From positions 62,001-126,000 of the forward strand of contig NZ_SMMU01000009.1 in assembly GCF_004339665.1 (NCBI RefSeq): a DNA stretch of 64,000 nt, written 5' to 3'. Below are positions 1 through 11,617 of this stretch, piece by piece. The stretch comes from Azotobacter chroococcum. Lineage in GTDB: Bacteria; Pseudomonadota; Gammaproteobacteria; Pseudomonadales; Pseudomonadaceae. The notes under the pieces are model-generated. The model saw only the letters and a program-made list of their open reading frames with translations, was not told the origin of the DNA and did no database searches. Positions within the stretch are counted from its first letter, which is position 1. Each line of letters begins with the position of its first letter. The position numbers and the translations under genes were made by a program.

Positions 1-552
1 ACCGGCCAGCAGCAGCGCCTTTTCCGCGGCCCGCGCCGGATAGCCCAGCGACAGGCGCATGAGGAAGCGGTCAAGCTGCGACTCCGGCAGGGCGAAGGTG
101 CCGCCCTGGGTGACTGGGTTCTGGGTGGCGATCACGAAGAACGGCGACGGCAGCGGCCGGGTCGCCCCCTCGATGGTCACCTGCCCCTCCTCCATCGCCT
201 CGAGCAGCGCGCTCTGGCTTTTCGGGGTGGCCCGGTTGATCTCGTCGGCCAGGATCAGCTCACAGAAAATCGGCCCCGGATGAAAGACGAACTGCGCGCT
301 TTCCTTGTCGAACACCGAGGTTCCGAGGATGTCGCCGGGCAGCAGGTCTGCGGTGAACTGGATGCGCTGGAAACCCAGGCCCAGCACCCTGGCCAGCGCA
401 TGGCTGAGGGTCGTCTTGCCCATGCCGGGCAGATCCTCGAGCAGCAGATGGCCGCGCGCCAGCAGACAGGTCAGAGCCAGACGCACCTGCAGCTCCTTGC
501 CCAGCAACACCCGGTCGATACTCTGCAAACAGCTTTCCAGTCGCGCGCGCAT
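1..552 (-). CDS. MoxR-family AAA+ ATPase (3' truncated by window edge)
   Basis: The frame is open from an ATG at 552 to the window edge, so the first 184 residues are present and the C-terminal part lies outside. A Walker A motif (GMGKTTLS, about residues 43-50) and a Walker B-like LADEINRA (about 105-112) are followed by the sensor-I region IATQNP, the classic MoxR arrangement. A GAGGAG ribosome binding site sits about 6 bases before the ATG. MoxR ATPases are cytoplasmic chaperones that usually act with VWA-domain proteins in cofactor insertion or envelope stress; the expected DUF58/VWA partners would lie beyond position 1. Family assignment is secure; the specific role is not known. Confidence 0.9.
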   Translation of the reverse strand, partial: MRARLESCLQSIDRVLLGKELQVRLALTCLLARGHLLLEDLPGMGKTTLSHALARVLGLGFQRIQFTADLLPGDILGTSVFDKESAQFVFHPGPIFCELILADEINRATPKSQSALLEAMEEGQVTIEGATRPLPSPFFVIATQNPVTQGGTFALPESQLDRFLMRLSLGYPARAAEKALLLAG

Positions 553-709
553 GCCTGACTCCTCGATTGCGAAAGCCCGATGCTACCGGCCTGCCGGGCG
601 AGGGCAAGGTTGCGGATGTACCCGGAGGTAAAAATGTGACGCAGGCGATGGACCAGACTGGCGCGGTGCCACTCCAGCTGCGGCTATCCGGTTCTTGGTG
701 GAGGCCCCC

Positions 710-1777
710 TCACCACCCCGGATACCGCTCCCAGATCGCCCGGCTCGCCTCGCTGCCGTCATTCCGGTAACTGGCGGGTACCAGGCTGATGTCCAGGGCG
801 ATGCGCTCGATCGCGTCGCGCAGCTCCAACTGGTCCAGCCAGCGCGCCGGAATGGCCTCGTGGCCGTGGAGCAGGCCGAGGAAGTGGCCGGCGATCAGCC
901 CGGTGCTGTCGCTGTCGCCGCCGTGGTTGACCGCGCGGATCACGCCCTCCTCGAGGCTGTCGGCCGACAGTGCGCACCAGAGGCCGATGGCCAGCGCCTC
1001 CTCGGCGACCCAGCCGCCGCCGAGCTGCTCGATGCGCCGGGGCGTCGGCCTCATGTCCTCGGCGTGCAGCGCGAGGACGTGCCCGACCAGGCGGCGGGTT
1101 TCCTCCATGCCGGGCCGCCCGCCGTGCGCGGCGAGGCTGGCCTGGGTGGCGGCGGCGAGCGAGTCCTCACCGTTCCAGAGGCGCGCGAGGATGTCGGCGA
1201 ACAGCCCGGCGGCCAGATAGCCGGTGGGATGGCCGTGGGTCAGGCGCGCGGAGTCGGCGGCCTTGTCGAAGGGGTTGGGAAAGAAGGCGCAGGGCGCCAC
1301 GCGCATCACTCCGCCGCAGCCCTTGCTGGCGTTGCCGGCCGGTTCGCCAAGGCGGCGGCTGGCGCGCAGCAGGCCTTCGTCGGTGAACAGCATCATCTGG
1401 GTGTCGTCGGTGATGGCGCCAAGCTGGCCGTAGGCCGGGACGAAATCGACGATGCCGCGCGTGCCGAACTGCCGTTCGATCCCGGCCCAGTGGAGGAACT
1501 CGACCGGCGCACCGAGGGCATCGCCCACCGCCCCGCCGAGCAGACAGCCGAGCACGGCGGCGGGATCGCGCTTCAGGCGCGGGGCATCGTCCAGCGGCTG
1601 CAGGTGGGCCTCGTCGCTGCGCGAAAGGGTTATTTCCGCAGGGTTTCCCAGCTGATCCTGGCCGTCGACGGCGATGCTGCCCGCCAGCAGCGGGCCGACC
1701 CGGAGGACGCGCAGCAAGGTGCCGCAGCGACTGTCGCGCAGCAGCATCCAGGGTTGAATCCGTTCCAGTGCGAGCAT
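710..1777 (-). CDS. ADP-ribosylglycohydrolase family protein (DraG/ARH-like)
   Basis: The protein of about 355 residues has the metal-binding signatures of ADP-ribosylglycohydrolases: GGAVGDALG near residue 81, TDDTQM at 123-128 and HGGDSDSTG near 285-293. Such enzymes remove ADP-ribose from proteins or small molecules using two divalent metals. I prefer the ATG at 1777 to one at 1792 because a GGAG lies 8 bases upstream of it. Two features are odd. There is an N-terminal extension of about 75 residues before the catalytic fold, and the stretch between TDDTQM and NASKGCGG is only about 20 residues, much shorter than I expect for the family. It is monocistronic and divergent from the P-type ATPase. 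Substrate unknown. Confidence 0.85.
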   Translation of the reverse strand: MLALERIQPWMLLRDSRCGTLLRVLRVGPLLAGSIAVDGQDQLGNPAEITLSRSDEAHLQPLDDAPRLKRDPAAVLGCLLGGAVGDALGAPVEFLHWAGIERQFGTRGIVDFVPAYGQLGAITDDTQMMLFTDEGLLRASRRLGEPAGNASKGCGGVMRVAPCAFFPNPFDKAADSARLTHGHPTGYLAAGLFADILARLWNGEDSLAAATQASLAAHGGRPGMEETRRLVGHVLALHAEDMRPTPRRIEQLGGGWVAEEALAIGLWCALSADSLEEGVIRAVNHGGDSDSTGLIAGHFLGLLHGHEAIPARWLDQLELRDAIERIALDISLVPASYRNDGSEASRAIWERYPGW

Positions 1778-2034
1778 CGTGAAAGACTCCATGCGGGGGT
1801 GCCGGTGAATGGAGTCAGCATGCCAGCAGCGCGCGACAGCTCATGTCGTACTCGCCGAGGCGCAGGGCCGGCCGGATTCCGGCACAATCCGGAAACAGTC
1901 GATGAACGGCGCTTGCCGTGCCGAATGCGCTATGTTGTCCGACTGCCGACGACATGCGGCTGGAACGGGAGCAAGAAAGCACCCAGCCAGCGCCGGCGCA
2001 CCCGCGACGATGGACAGACAGGACGAGGAACGCG

Positions 2035-4749
<2,715 letters not shown>

Positions 4750-4755
4750 CCCCTG

Positions 4756-4787
4756 GGGCGTGCCCGGCCCCGGGCACGCCCGCTTTC
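4756..4787 (+). terminator. Rho-independent terminator after the P-type ATPase
   Basis: An 11-bp perfect stem (GGGCGTGCCCG at 4756-4766 with its complement at 4771-4781, 4-base loop) ends seven bases after the stop codon and is followed by a short CTTT. The T tract is weak. Confidence 0.6.
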
Positions 4788-5010
4788 CCCCATCCGCCCC
4801 CGCCCCCCCCCCAATTCCGGGTATATCCGCAAGCCCCTACCCCCGGCCTCCAGCGGCGCCAGGCCCGCCGAAGCCTTGCCGCTTCGCCGTTTCGCATCAA
4901 CGGAGCGGCCTGGTATGGAAGTTGCCCGTGGCTGATGGCAGCCAGCCAGTGGTGTGTACAGGCAGTCCAGAAGTCCACGAGCGGCCCTGCTCATCATCAG
5001 GGAGAGACTC

Positions 5011-6387
5011 ATGCGCAGAACCTTCTCGACAGCCGCGACCGCAGCCCTGCTCGGCCTCGCGGCAGGCAATCCCGCCCAGGCGGCGCTGTTCGCCGTGGAC
5101 AGCGGACCCTACGGCAACGACACCGCCGGCTTCGCCGCCTGGTACCAGGACAGCCACGGCCGGGTGCTCGACCTGTGCCTGTCCAAGGCGCTCAGCTCGC
5201 GGGTGCCAGGTACGCCCGACGCCCCCAGCTACATGTGCGCGCTGCTGCCCGAACCGGGCGTCTTCGACGATACCGCGGACATCGTGTTCCCCGGCAACTT
5301 CCCCAGCGAGGCCTTCTGGTTCACCGCCGATGCCTTCATCCAGCAGGGCGGCGTCAACCTCGGCTATGGCGCGGCCCTGGAGGCCGCCTTCAATACCGAA
5401 CAGCCGGTCGACGGCGACCAGATCAGCTTCGCGCGCATCCGCCTGCGCGTCGACCTGACCAGCGCCGGCAGCTACACCATCACCCACCCCTACGGTGTCG
5501 AGGTGTTCGAGGTCACGGCAGAGGACCTCGGAACCGACGGCGTGGGGGCGATCAACCTGACCCGCGACATCGGCATCGGCGCACCGGGCGACTTCAGCGG
5601 CGCCCTCAAGGGCGACGTCGGTCCCTTCCTGCGCAGCGTCAACGGCCCCTACGAGGAAACCGACCCGGACACCGGCACGCTCGAACGCTTCGTCGGCGAC
5701 CCCAACCTCGAGGAACAGGTCACCGGCAGCCCGTTCGGCACCAACTACCTGCGCATCCAGGGCCCCGACGGCCTCGACCTGCGCACCGACGTCTTCGCCG
5801 TCTCCGGCAAGCTCTCCACGGTGCAGCGGCCGACTCCGCTGATCATCCAGCGCAGCACCTATTCGCGCGACACCGACGCAAGCGGCGTGACGCTGCAGAG
5901 CCAGGACCTGTTCGTCCAGGCCCCGCCGCCGCCCGGCCTGGCCAGCTTCAGGGACAGCGCCGGCGCCGGCGTCGAGATGACCGAGGCCGACGGCACCGGC
6001 CACTGGTACGGCCAGTCGGGCTCTGCGCCGACGCCGCTGGCCGAACTGGAGGTCCGCGCCGACAACAGCGCGGCCAGCCCACCCAATGCAGCGACCACCC
6101 TGCCCACCATCTTGGTCGACCAGGTGACCATCGAGCGGGCCGAGTACAACCCCGGCTCCGGCCAGTTGCTGATCGTGGCCGGCTCCAGCGACCGGATCGC
6201 GCAGCCCGTCCTGACCGCCAGCGACGCCGCCAGCGGCACGCCGATCGGCCAGCTCGACCAGCCCGTCGAAGGCGACGGCGCGCTCAAGCGCCTGGACACC
6301 GGCATCAGCCCCATCCCCCCGGCACGGGTCACGGTGAACTCCGCCAACGGCGGCAGCGACACCGAAGAAGTGCTCATCGTCCAGTGA
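5011..6387 (+). CDS. Secreted protein of unknown function, paralogue of the next gene
   Basis: The 458-residue product starts at the ATG at 5011, preceded by GGGAGAG, and begins with a typical Sec signal peptide ending near AQA (residue 24). The mature part is homologous to the first 400 or so residues of the downstream protein. Shared blocks include WYQD, LSKALS, LLPEPGV, a THPYGVE segment and RDIGIGAPGDFSGAL. No catalytic motif is recognisable; the fold looks like a beta-rich extracellular or periplasmic domain. There are only 32 bases to the next start, so the two genes are probably cotranscribed. I do not recognise a named family with certainty. Confidence 0.8.
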   Translation: MRRTFSTAATAALLGLAAGNPAQAALFAVDSGPYGNDTAGFAAWYQDSHGRVLDLCLSKALSSRVPGTPDAPSYMCALLPEPGVFDDTADIVFPGNFPSEAFWFTADAFIQQGGVNLGYGAALEAAFNTEQPVDGDQISFARIRLRVDLTSAGSYTITHPYGVEVFEVTAEDLGTDGVGAINLTRDIGIGAPGDFSGALKGDVGPFLRSVNGPYEETDPDTGTLERFVGDPNLEEQVTGSPFGTNYLRIQGPDGLDLRTDVFAVSGKLSTVQRPTPLIIQRSTYSRDTDASGVTLQSQDLFVQAPPPPGLASFRDSAGAGVEMTEADGTGHWYGQSGSAPTPLAELEVRADNSAASPPNAATTLPTILVDQVTIERAEYNPGSGQLLIVAGSSDRIAQPVLTASDAASGTPIGQLDQPVEGDGALKRLDTGISPIPPARVTVNSANGGSDTEEVLIVQ

Positions 6388-6419
6388 CCGGCAGCGCACC
6401 CACATTGCCAGGAGGCATC

Positions 6420-8630
6420 ATGAACAAGCGGACAGGATTACTGCTCGGCGCTCTCGGACTGGCCGTCGCGGCCGGCGCGGCCCGGGCCGAACTCGCAGCC
6501 GTCGACCCCGGCCCCTATACCCCTGCGACCGGCGGCTTTCCCCAGTGGTACCAGGACGAAAACGGGCTGAGCCTGGAGCTCTGCCAGTCGAAGGCGCTCA
6601 GCCCGTCCGGAACGCCGGGCGCCTATCTCTGCACCCTGCTCCCCGAGCCGGGCGTCTACGACGACACCCAGCCGATGGTCTTTCCGGACAACTGGCCGCC
6701 GGAACTCTTCTGGTTCCTCGCCGAGACCAGCATCCCCGACAACGGCGGCCTCGAACTGGAGGTCTACGTCGCCGCCATCGAGGCGGCCTTCGCCCTGGAG
6801 CAGCCCAGGGACGGCGACCAGCAGAGCTTCGCGCGCATCCGCATCCGCGCCTCGGTGCCGGTGGCCGGCACCTACACCATCACCCACCCCTACGGCGTGG
6901 AAACGGTCCAGGTCGAAACCGCCGGCCGGCGGGCGATCAACATCACCCGCGACATCGGCATCGGCGCGCCGGGCGACTTCAGCGGCGCCCTGCAGGGTGA
7001 TGTCGGCCCCTTCCTGACCAGCACGGCCGGCCAGGTCACGGCTGTCAATCCGGAAACCAACCTGCCTGAAACCTTCATCGGCGACCCCAACGTACCGACG
7101 ACCGTGACCGGCGGGCTGTCCGGCAACAATTTCGTGCGCATCGAGGGCCCCGGCGGGAGAGTCATCCAGACCGACCAGTTCGTCCTGTCCGGCAAGGTGC
7201 GCGACGCCCGCCCGGCGACCGCACTGAGCGTCGGCCGCGCCACCTACGGGCGCACGACCGCAAGCACCCGCCTCGACCTGTTCGCCAGCTCCGCCAACGG
7301 CGCCGAACTCTGCTACCGCGAAACCCTGGAACTGGTCGACGGCACTCCGCCCTCGCCCTGTCTGGAGGGGGCCGAGCTGACCGGCGACAACAACGGGCAT
7401 TTCTTCGCCAGCAATCCGCCGAGCCAGGGCCTGCCGCCCTTCGTGGTGCTCACCGCCAGCGATCCGTCGGGAACGACCCGGCCGACCGCGCTGTCGGCGC
7501 GCCTCAGCGACGTGGTGAAGATCAGGACCGCCCGCTACGCCTGGGCCGACCGCAGCCTGACCATCGAGGCCAGCTCCAGCGACGAAACCGCGCTTCCCGA
7601 CCTCGCCGCGCAGGGCTACGGGCTCCTGGCCAAGACCGGCACCCTGCAGACCCTGACCGTGAGCGACCTGGCCCAGCCGCCGGCCAGCGTCACCGTGAAG
7701 TCCTCCGCCGGCGGCGTGGACAGCGAGCCGGTGACGATGGTCGGCAGCGCCCCGGTCGTCGGGCCGAACCAGGACCCCGTGGCGGAAAACGACAGCGCCA
7801 CGACCAGCGCCGGCGTGCCGGTGCCCATCGCCGTGCTGGCCAACGACAGCGACCCGGACGGCAACACGCCGCTCAGCGTGGTCGGCCTGACCCAGCCGGC
7901 CGACGGGCAAGGCAGCACCGCCCTCAGCGGCAGCACCCAGGTGGTCTACACACCGCCGGCCACGGTCACGACCCAGCTGGTCACGACCTTCACCTACCGG
8001 GTCCAGGACGCCCGCGGCGGCCAGTCGACACCGGCCACCGTCACCGTCAGCGTGGCGCCCAACCAGGCTCCGGTCGCGGCGAACGACACGGCGAGCGCCA
8101 TCGGCAACGGCACAGCGGTGAGCATCGACGTGCTGGTCAACGACAACGATCCGGAGGGCAACCTGCCGCTGAGCATCGTCAACCTGACCCAGCCGGCCAG
8201 CGGCCAGGGCACGCTCGCCACCGACGGCACCCAGGTCACCTACACCCCGCCGAGCGGCGTCACCGCGAACTTCAGCACCAGCTTCAGCTATCAGGTCCGC
8301 GACAGCCTCGGCGCCGTCTCCAACGTCGCCAGCGTGACGGTCGCGGTCACGGCAGCGGCGGTGCAGGAAAACCTCGCGGTGCAGAGGGCCACCGTGCAGG
8401 CGAAGAACGCCAACCGCTGGAGCTGGGACATCCGCGGCACCACCAGCGTGGTGACCGGCAACAGCATCCGGGTGCTGGTCGATGGCGTCACCTTGGGAAC
8501 GGCCACGCCGAGCCAGAACGGCCGCTGGCAGATCAAGGCCAGCAACAGCGCCGTGGCGCCGCCGGCCGACAGGACCGTGACCCTGACCAGCAGCCTGACC
8601 AGCAGGGAGATCACCGTGACCGTCCAGTGA
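6420..8630 (+). CDS. Secreted multi-domain protein with two cadherin/Ig-like repeats
   Basis: The product has 736 residues, with a signal peptide ending near ARA (residue 23), and a GGAGG lies 4 bases before the ATG at 6420. Residues to about 400 parallel the upstream paralogue. Two tandem repeats of about 90 residues follow (around 450-640), each opening with PVAxND, containing LxNDxDP and ending VTVxV, as in bacterial cadherin-like/Ig-like (Big_9/VCBS-type) domains. A third beta-rich domain of about 90 residues ends the protein. The DxDP motifs suggest calcium-stabilised folds. No LPxTG, PEP-CTERM or autotransporter barrel is visible. A role in adhesion or the extracellular matrix is inference. 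Confidence 0.8.
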   Translation: MNKRTGLLLGALGLAVAAGAARAELAAVDPGPYTPATGGFPQWYQDENGLSLELCQSKALSPSGTPGAYLCTLLPEPGVYDDTQPMVFPDNWPPELFWFLAETSIPDNGGLELEVYVAAIEAAFALEQPRDGDQQSFARIRIRASVPVAGTYTITHPYGVETVQVETAGRRAINITRDIGIGAPGDFSGALQGDVGPFLTSTAGQVTAVNPETNLPETFIGDPNVPTTVTGGLSGNNFVRIEGPGGRVIQTDQFVLSGKVRDARPATALSVGRATYGRTTASTRLDLFASSANGAELCYRETLELVDGTPPSPCLEGAELTGDNNGHFFASNPPSQGLPPFVVLTASDPSGTTRPTALSARLSDVVKIRTARYAWADRSLTIEASSSDETALPDLAAQGYGLLAKTGTLQTLTVSDLAQPPASVTVKSSAGGVDSEPVTMVGSAPVVGPNQDPVAENDSATTSAGVPVPIAVLANDSDPDGNTPLSVVGLTQPADGQGSTALSGSTQVVYTPPATVTTQLVTTFTYRVQDARGGQSTPATVTVSVAPNQAPVAANDTASAIGNGTAVSIDVLVNDNDPEGNLPLSIVNLTQPASGQGTLATDGTQVTYTPPSGVTANFSTSFSYQVRDSLGAVSNVASVTVAVTAAAVQENLAVQRATVQAKNANRWSWDIRGTTSVVTGNSIRVLVDGVTLGTATPSQNGRWQIKASNSAVAPPADRTVTLTSSLTSREITVTVQ

Positions 8631-8634
8631 AACC

Positions 8635-8667
8635 CGGCCCGTCCCCCGCCCGCCGGGGGACGGGCCG
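8635..8667 (+). terminator. Hairpin after the secreted-protein pair
   Basis: A 14-bp perfect stem (8635-8648 pairing with 8654-8667, five-base loop) begins four bases after the stop codon. There is no T tract, so it may be a weak or Rho-assisted terminator. Confidence 0.5.
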
Positions 8668-8700
8668 AAACCGGGACCGCGTCCGCCGCGGCCCCGGTCT

Positions 8701-8969
8701 AGGGCCTGTTAACACTACTCTCCGCGAGCCGCGTTGCTGCGCCAAATGGCGCCAGGCGAGGCGCGGGACGCAGGGAATGGCATTCCCTTGCCAAGTCCCG
8801 CAACGACGCATGGCGCCATTTGCCGCGCAACCCGCAGGGACGGGCCTGTTTTTGCGCGGTGCGTCGTTGCTCGTCGTTCATTTGGAATGACCAAACTTCT
8901 CTCCTCGCGCCTAACCCCGCGCAAAAACAGGCTCCGTCGCGGCCGCGCGGAGTAGTGTTAACAGGCCCT
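8701..8969. mobile_element. Foldback, MITE-like element of 269 bp
   Basis: The ends are perfect 20-bp inverted repeats (AGGGCCTGTTAACACTACTC at 8701-8720 and its complement at 8950-8969), and the complementarity continues inward with a 2-base slip. Two further hairpins are nested inside: 8731-8754 with 8811-8834, enclosing the palindrome GGGAATGGCATTCCC, and 8843-8859 with 8917-8933. No transposase or convincing reading frame is present. The structure fits a non-autonomous foldback element. No clear target duplication is visible at the borders. Confidence 0.7.
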
Positions 8970-9074
8970 GTCCCCGGCAGCAGGCCCGCCATGACGGAAT
9001 GCAGCCTCCTGCCACCAAGCTGTCGCCCGATGCGTCTACCCTGAAAACAGTTTCCAGCCACGGAACGCAGGCAC

Positions 9075-10832
9075 ATGTACAACCCGTATTTCGGCTTTTC
9101 CGAGGCCCCCTTTTCCATCTCGCCCGATCCGCGCTACCTGTTCATGAGCGAGCGGCACCGCGAGGCGCTGGCCCACCTGCTCTACGGCCTGCAGATCGAC
9201 GGCGGCTTCGTGCTGCTCACCGGCGAGGTCGGCACCGGCAAGACCACCCTGTGCCGCTGCCTGCTCGGGCAGGTGCCGGAGCACTGCGACATCGCCTTCA
9301 TCTTCAACCCCAAGCTGAGCCGCCTGGAACTGCTCAAGACCCTCTGCGAGGAACTGCACATCGCCCCGCCCGAGGGCGTCTGCAGCCTCAAGGCACTGTT
9401 CGACCGGCTCAACGCCCACCTGCTGGAAAGCAACGCCCGCGGCCGCAAGACGGTGCTGATCGTCGACGAGGCGCAGAACCTGTCCGCCGAGGTGCTGGAG
9501 CTGCTGCGCCTGTTGACCAACCTGGAAACCGAGCGGCACAAGCTGCTGCAGATCATCCTGCTCGGCCAGACCGAGCTGCGCGAGCTCGTCGCCCGCGAGG
9601 ACATGCGCCAGCTCGCCCAGCGCATCGTCGCCCGCTACCACCTGGAGCCGCTGTCGCGCCCAGAGGTCGGCGCCTACGTCCGCCACCGCCTGGCCGTCGC
9701 CGGCACCCGCGCCGAGCTCTTCGCGCCGCCGCTGCTGGAGCGCCTCTACCGGCTGAGCGGCGGCACGCCGCGGCTGATCAACGTGCTCTGCGACCGTGCC
9801 CTGCTCGGCGCCTACGTGCAGGACAAGCCCGCGGTGGACCGGGCCACCCTGGACAGCGCCGCCCGCGAGGTGTTCGGCCTGCCGCGCCGGCCGAAAGTCC
9901 CCGCCGCCCTCGCCGCCGCCCTCGGCGTCAGCCTGCTCGCCGGCATGGCCACGGCCGGCTGGCAACTGGCGCCGCAGCCGCTGCTCGCCGCCGGCCGCAG
10001 CGGCCTGGACAACCTGCTCGCCAGCGCGTCCGCGCCTGCCGACGCCGCACCGCCGGCTCCCAGTCCCGTGCCCGAGCCGTCCAGCACCACCCCCGGCAAG
10101 GGCGACACGCCATCGCCCCCCGCCGCGCCGGCCGGATCTCCAGACCTGGAAAGCGAGCCGCCCCTGGAGCCGCCACATCCCGAACCCGCCGAACCGCCGC
10201 CGGAGGAGGAACTCGCCGGCCCCGCGAGCGAGGATCACTGGCTGCACGAGGCGCTGGCGGTGCGCGCGCTGTTCGGCCACTGGCAGGCGGGCATCCGCCA
10301 GCCCAGCGATCTCGACGGCGCCTGCCGGCAGGTCGAGGAGATGAGCCTGCGCTGCCTGCGCCGGCAGGCCGCGGCGGAGTCCCTGGCCAGCCTGCAGCCG
10401 CCCCTGATCGTCGAACTCGCCCCGGCCGGGGGGCCGCCCTTCCTCGCCACCCTGCTGGAGCGCGACGGGCGGCGGGCACGGCTGGTCGTGGCCGGCGAGG
10501 TCCGCGAGGTCGGCCTCGCCGCGCTGGCACGGCGCTGGAGCGGCCGCTACGTCCAGCTGCAGCAGGCGCCGCTGGCCCGCAGCCGGCGCCTGACCCTGGG
10601 CAGCCGCGGCGCCGACGTGGCCTGGGTGGACCTGCAGCTGGCGCGCTGGGAAGGACAGAGCCGCCCGCGCGCCGGCGACCCGCTGTTCGGCAGCGAACTG
10701 GAGCAGCGCGTGCGCCAGTTCCAGCAGGCCAACGGCCTGCTCGCCGACGGCGTGGTCGGCGCGCAGACCCTGGAACGCCTGGCCCGCCTGGGCGCCGCGG
10801 AGATGACCGCCCTGACGAGGCAGAGCCACTGA
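9075..10832 (+). CDS. gspA: GspA/ExeA-type AAA ATPase with peptidoglycan-binding domain
   Basis: The protein has 585 residues. The N-terminal AAA domain carries Walker A (GEVGTGKTT, residues 50-58) and Walker B (VLIVDEAQN) and begins MYNPYFGFSEAPF, the hallmark of the ExeA family. A single membrane segment lies near 280-295, followed by a proline-rich linker and a C-terminal peptidoglycan-binding domain (about 515-575). ExeA/GspA works with ExeB/GspB to remodel peptidoglycan so that the type II secretin can assemble. The next gene is gspB and overlaps by one base (TGATG), so the pair is translationally coupled. No other type II secretion genes are in the window. Confidence 0.92.
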   Translation: MYNPYFGFSEAPFSISPDPRYLFMSERHREALAHLLYGLQIDGGFVLLTGEVGTGKTTLCRCLLGQVPEHCDIAFIFNPKLSRLELLKTLCEELHIAPPEGVCSLKALFDRLNAHLLESNARGRKTVLIVDEAQNLSAEVLELLRLLTNLETERHKLLQIILLGQTELRELVAREDMRQLAQRIVARYHLEPLSRPEVGAYVRHRLAVAGTRAELFAPPLLERLYRLSGGTPRLINVLCDRALLGAYVQDKPAVDRATLDSAAREVFGLPRRPKVPAALAAALGVSLLAGMATAGWQLAPQPLLAAGRSGLDNLLASASAPADAAPPAPSPVPEPSSTTPGKGDTPSPPAAPAGSPDLESEPPLEPPHPEPAEPPPEEELAGPASEDHWLHEALAVRALFGHWQAGIRQPSDLDGACRQVEEMSLRCLRRQAAAESLASLQPPLIVELAPAGGPPFLATLLERDGRRARLVVAGEVREVGLAALARRWSGRYVQLQQAPLARSRRLTLGSRGADVAWVDLQLARWEGQSRPRAGDPLFGSELEQRVRQFQQANGLLADGVVGAQTLERLARLGAAEMTALTRQSH

Positions 10833-11521
10833 TGTCCTACATACTCGAAGCCCTGAAGCAATCCGAGCACGCCCGCCAGCAGGGCAAGGCGCCGGCCCTC
10901 AACAGCCTGCCGCCGCTGCTCGCCCCGCCCCGCGAAACCGCCGGCCGGCGCCCGCCGGCCTACCTGCTGCTGGCGCTCGGCCTGGCGCTGATCGGCGCCG
11001 GCCTCGGCTGGTGGCGCCCCTGGCAGAACGCGGTGGCCGGCGCGGTCGTTCAGGCGCCGCCAGCGGAAACGCCCGCTCCGCGCAGCGCACCTCCGGCACC
11101 CGTCGCCCCGGCCCCGGCAGCGGTTGCCGCCAGCCCCGCGCCCGCGACGGAACGGCCCGGACCCGCCGTCGCCAGCCAGCCGCCGCTGATCCGCCTGGAC
11201 CCGCCGGCGGCGCCCGAGATCCCGCCCTCCGCTCCAGCGCTCGCCGCCACGCAACCGGCAGCCCGGCCCGCCCCTGCCCTGCCGGCGCCGCCCGAGCGGG
11301 TGCTCGGCTTCCACGAACTGCCCGCCGAGCTGCGCCAGAGCCTGCCGAGGCTTTCCCTCTCCGGCTTCTCCTACGCCGAGGAGCCGCAGCTGCGCATGGC
11401 GGTGATCAACGAACGCATCCTGCACCAGGGCGACCAGGCCGGCCCCGGCATCGTCCTGGAGCGGATCGCCAGCGACGGCGTGGTGCTGAACTACCGGGGC
11501 TTCCGCTTCCGCCCGCGCTGA
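10832..11521 (+). CDS. gspB: GspB/ExeB-type general secretion pathway protein
   Basis: The 229-residue product starts MSYILEALKQSE, typical of GspB. It has one inner-membrane helix (about residues 43-61), a long Pro/Ala-rich periplasmic linker, and a C-terminal globular domain of about 80 residues that starts near ELPAELRQSLP and contains RILHQGD, as in GspB. It is the partner of the upstream ATPase in secretin assembly through the peptidoglycan layer. The start overlaps the gspA stop. Confidence 0.88.
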   Translation: MSYILEALKQSEHARQQGKAPALNSLPPLLAPPRETAGRRPPAYLLLALGLALIGAGLGWWRPWQNAVAGAVVQAPPAETPAPRSAPPAPVAPAPAAVAASPAPATERPGPAVASQPPLIRLDPPAAPEIPPSAPALAATQPAARPAPALPAPPERVLGFHELPAELRQSLPRLSLSGFSYAEEPQLRMAVINERILHQGDQAGPGIVLERIASDGVVLNYRGFRFRPR

Positions 11522-11617
11522 GCGCCAGCCCTGTCAACGTTCAAGGGCTTTGCGCGTCGCGAAGATAGAGGAGCGCCGGCCCGTTCCCGGCGGGAGCTCC
11601 CGTACGACACGCCATCC

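Noticed and set aside
8627-9118. Several short open frames inside the foldback element
   Set aside because: They are produced by the inverted repeats themselves and read across hairpins; none resembles a transposase.
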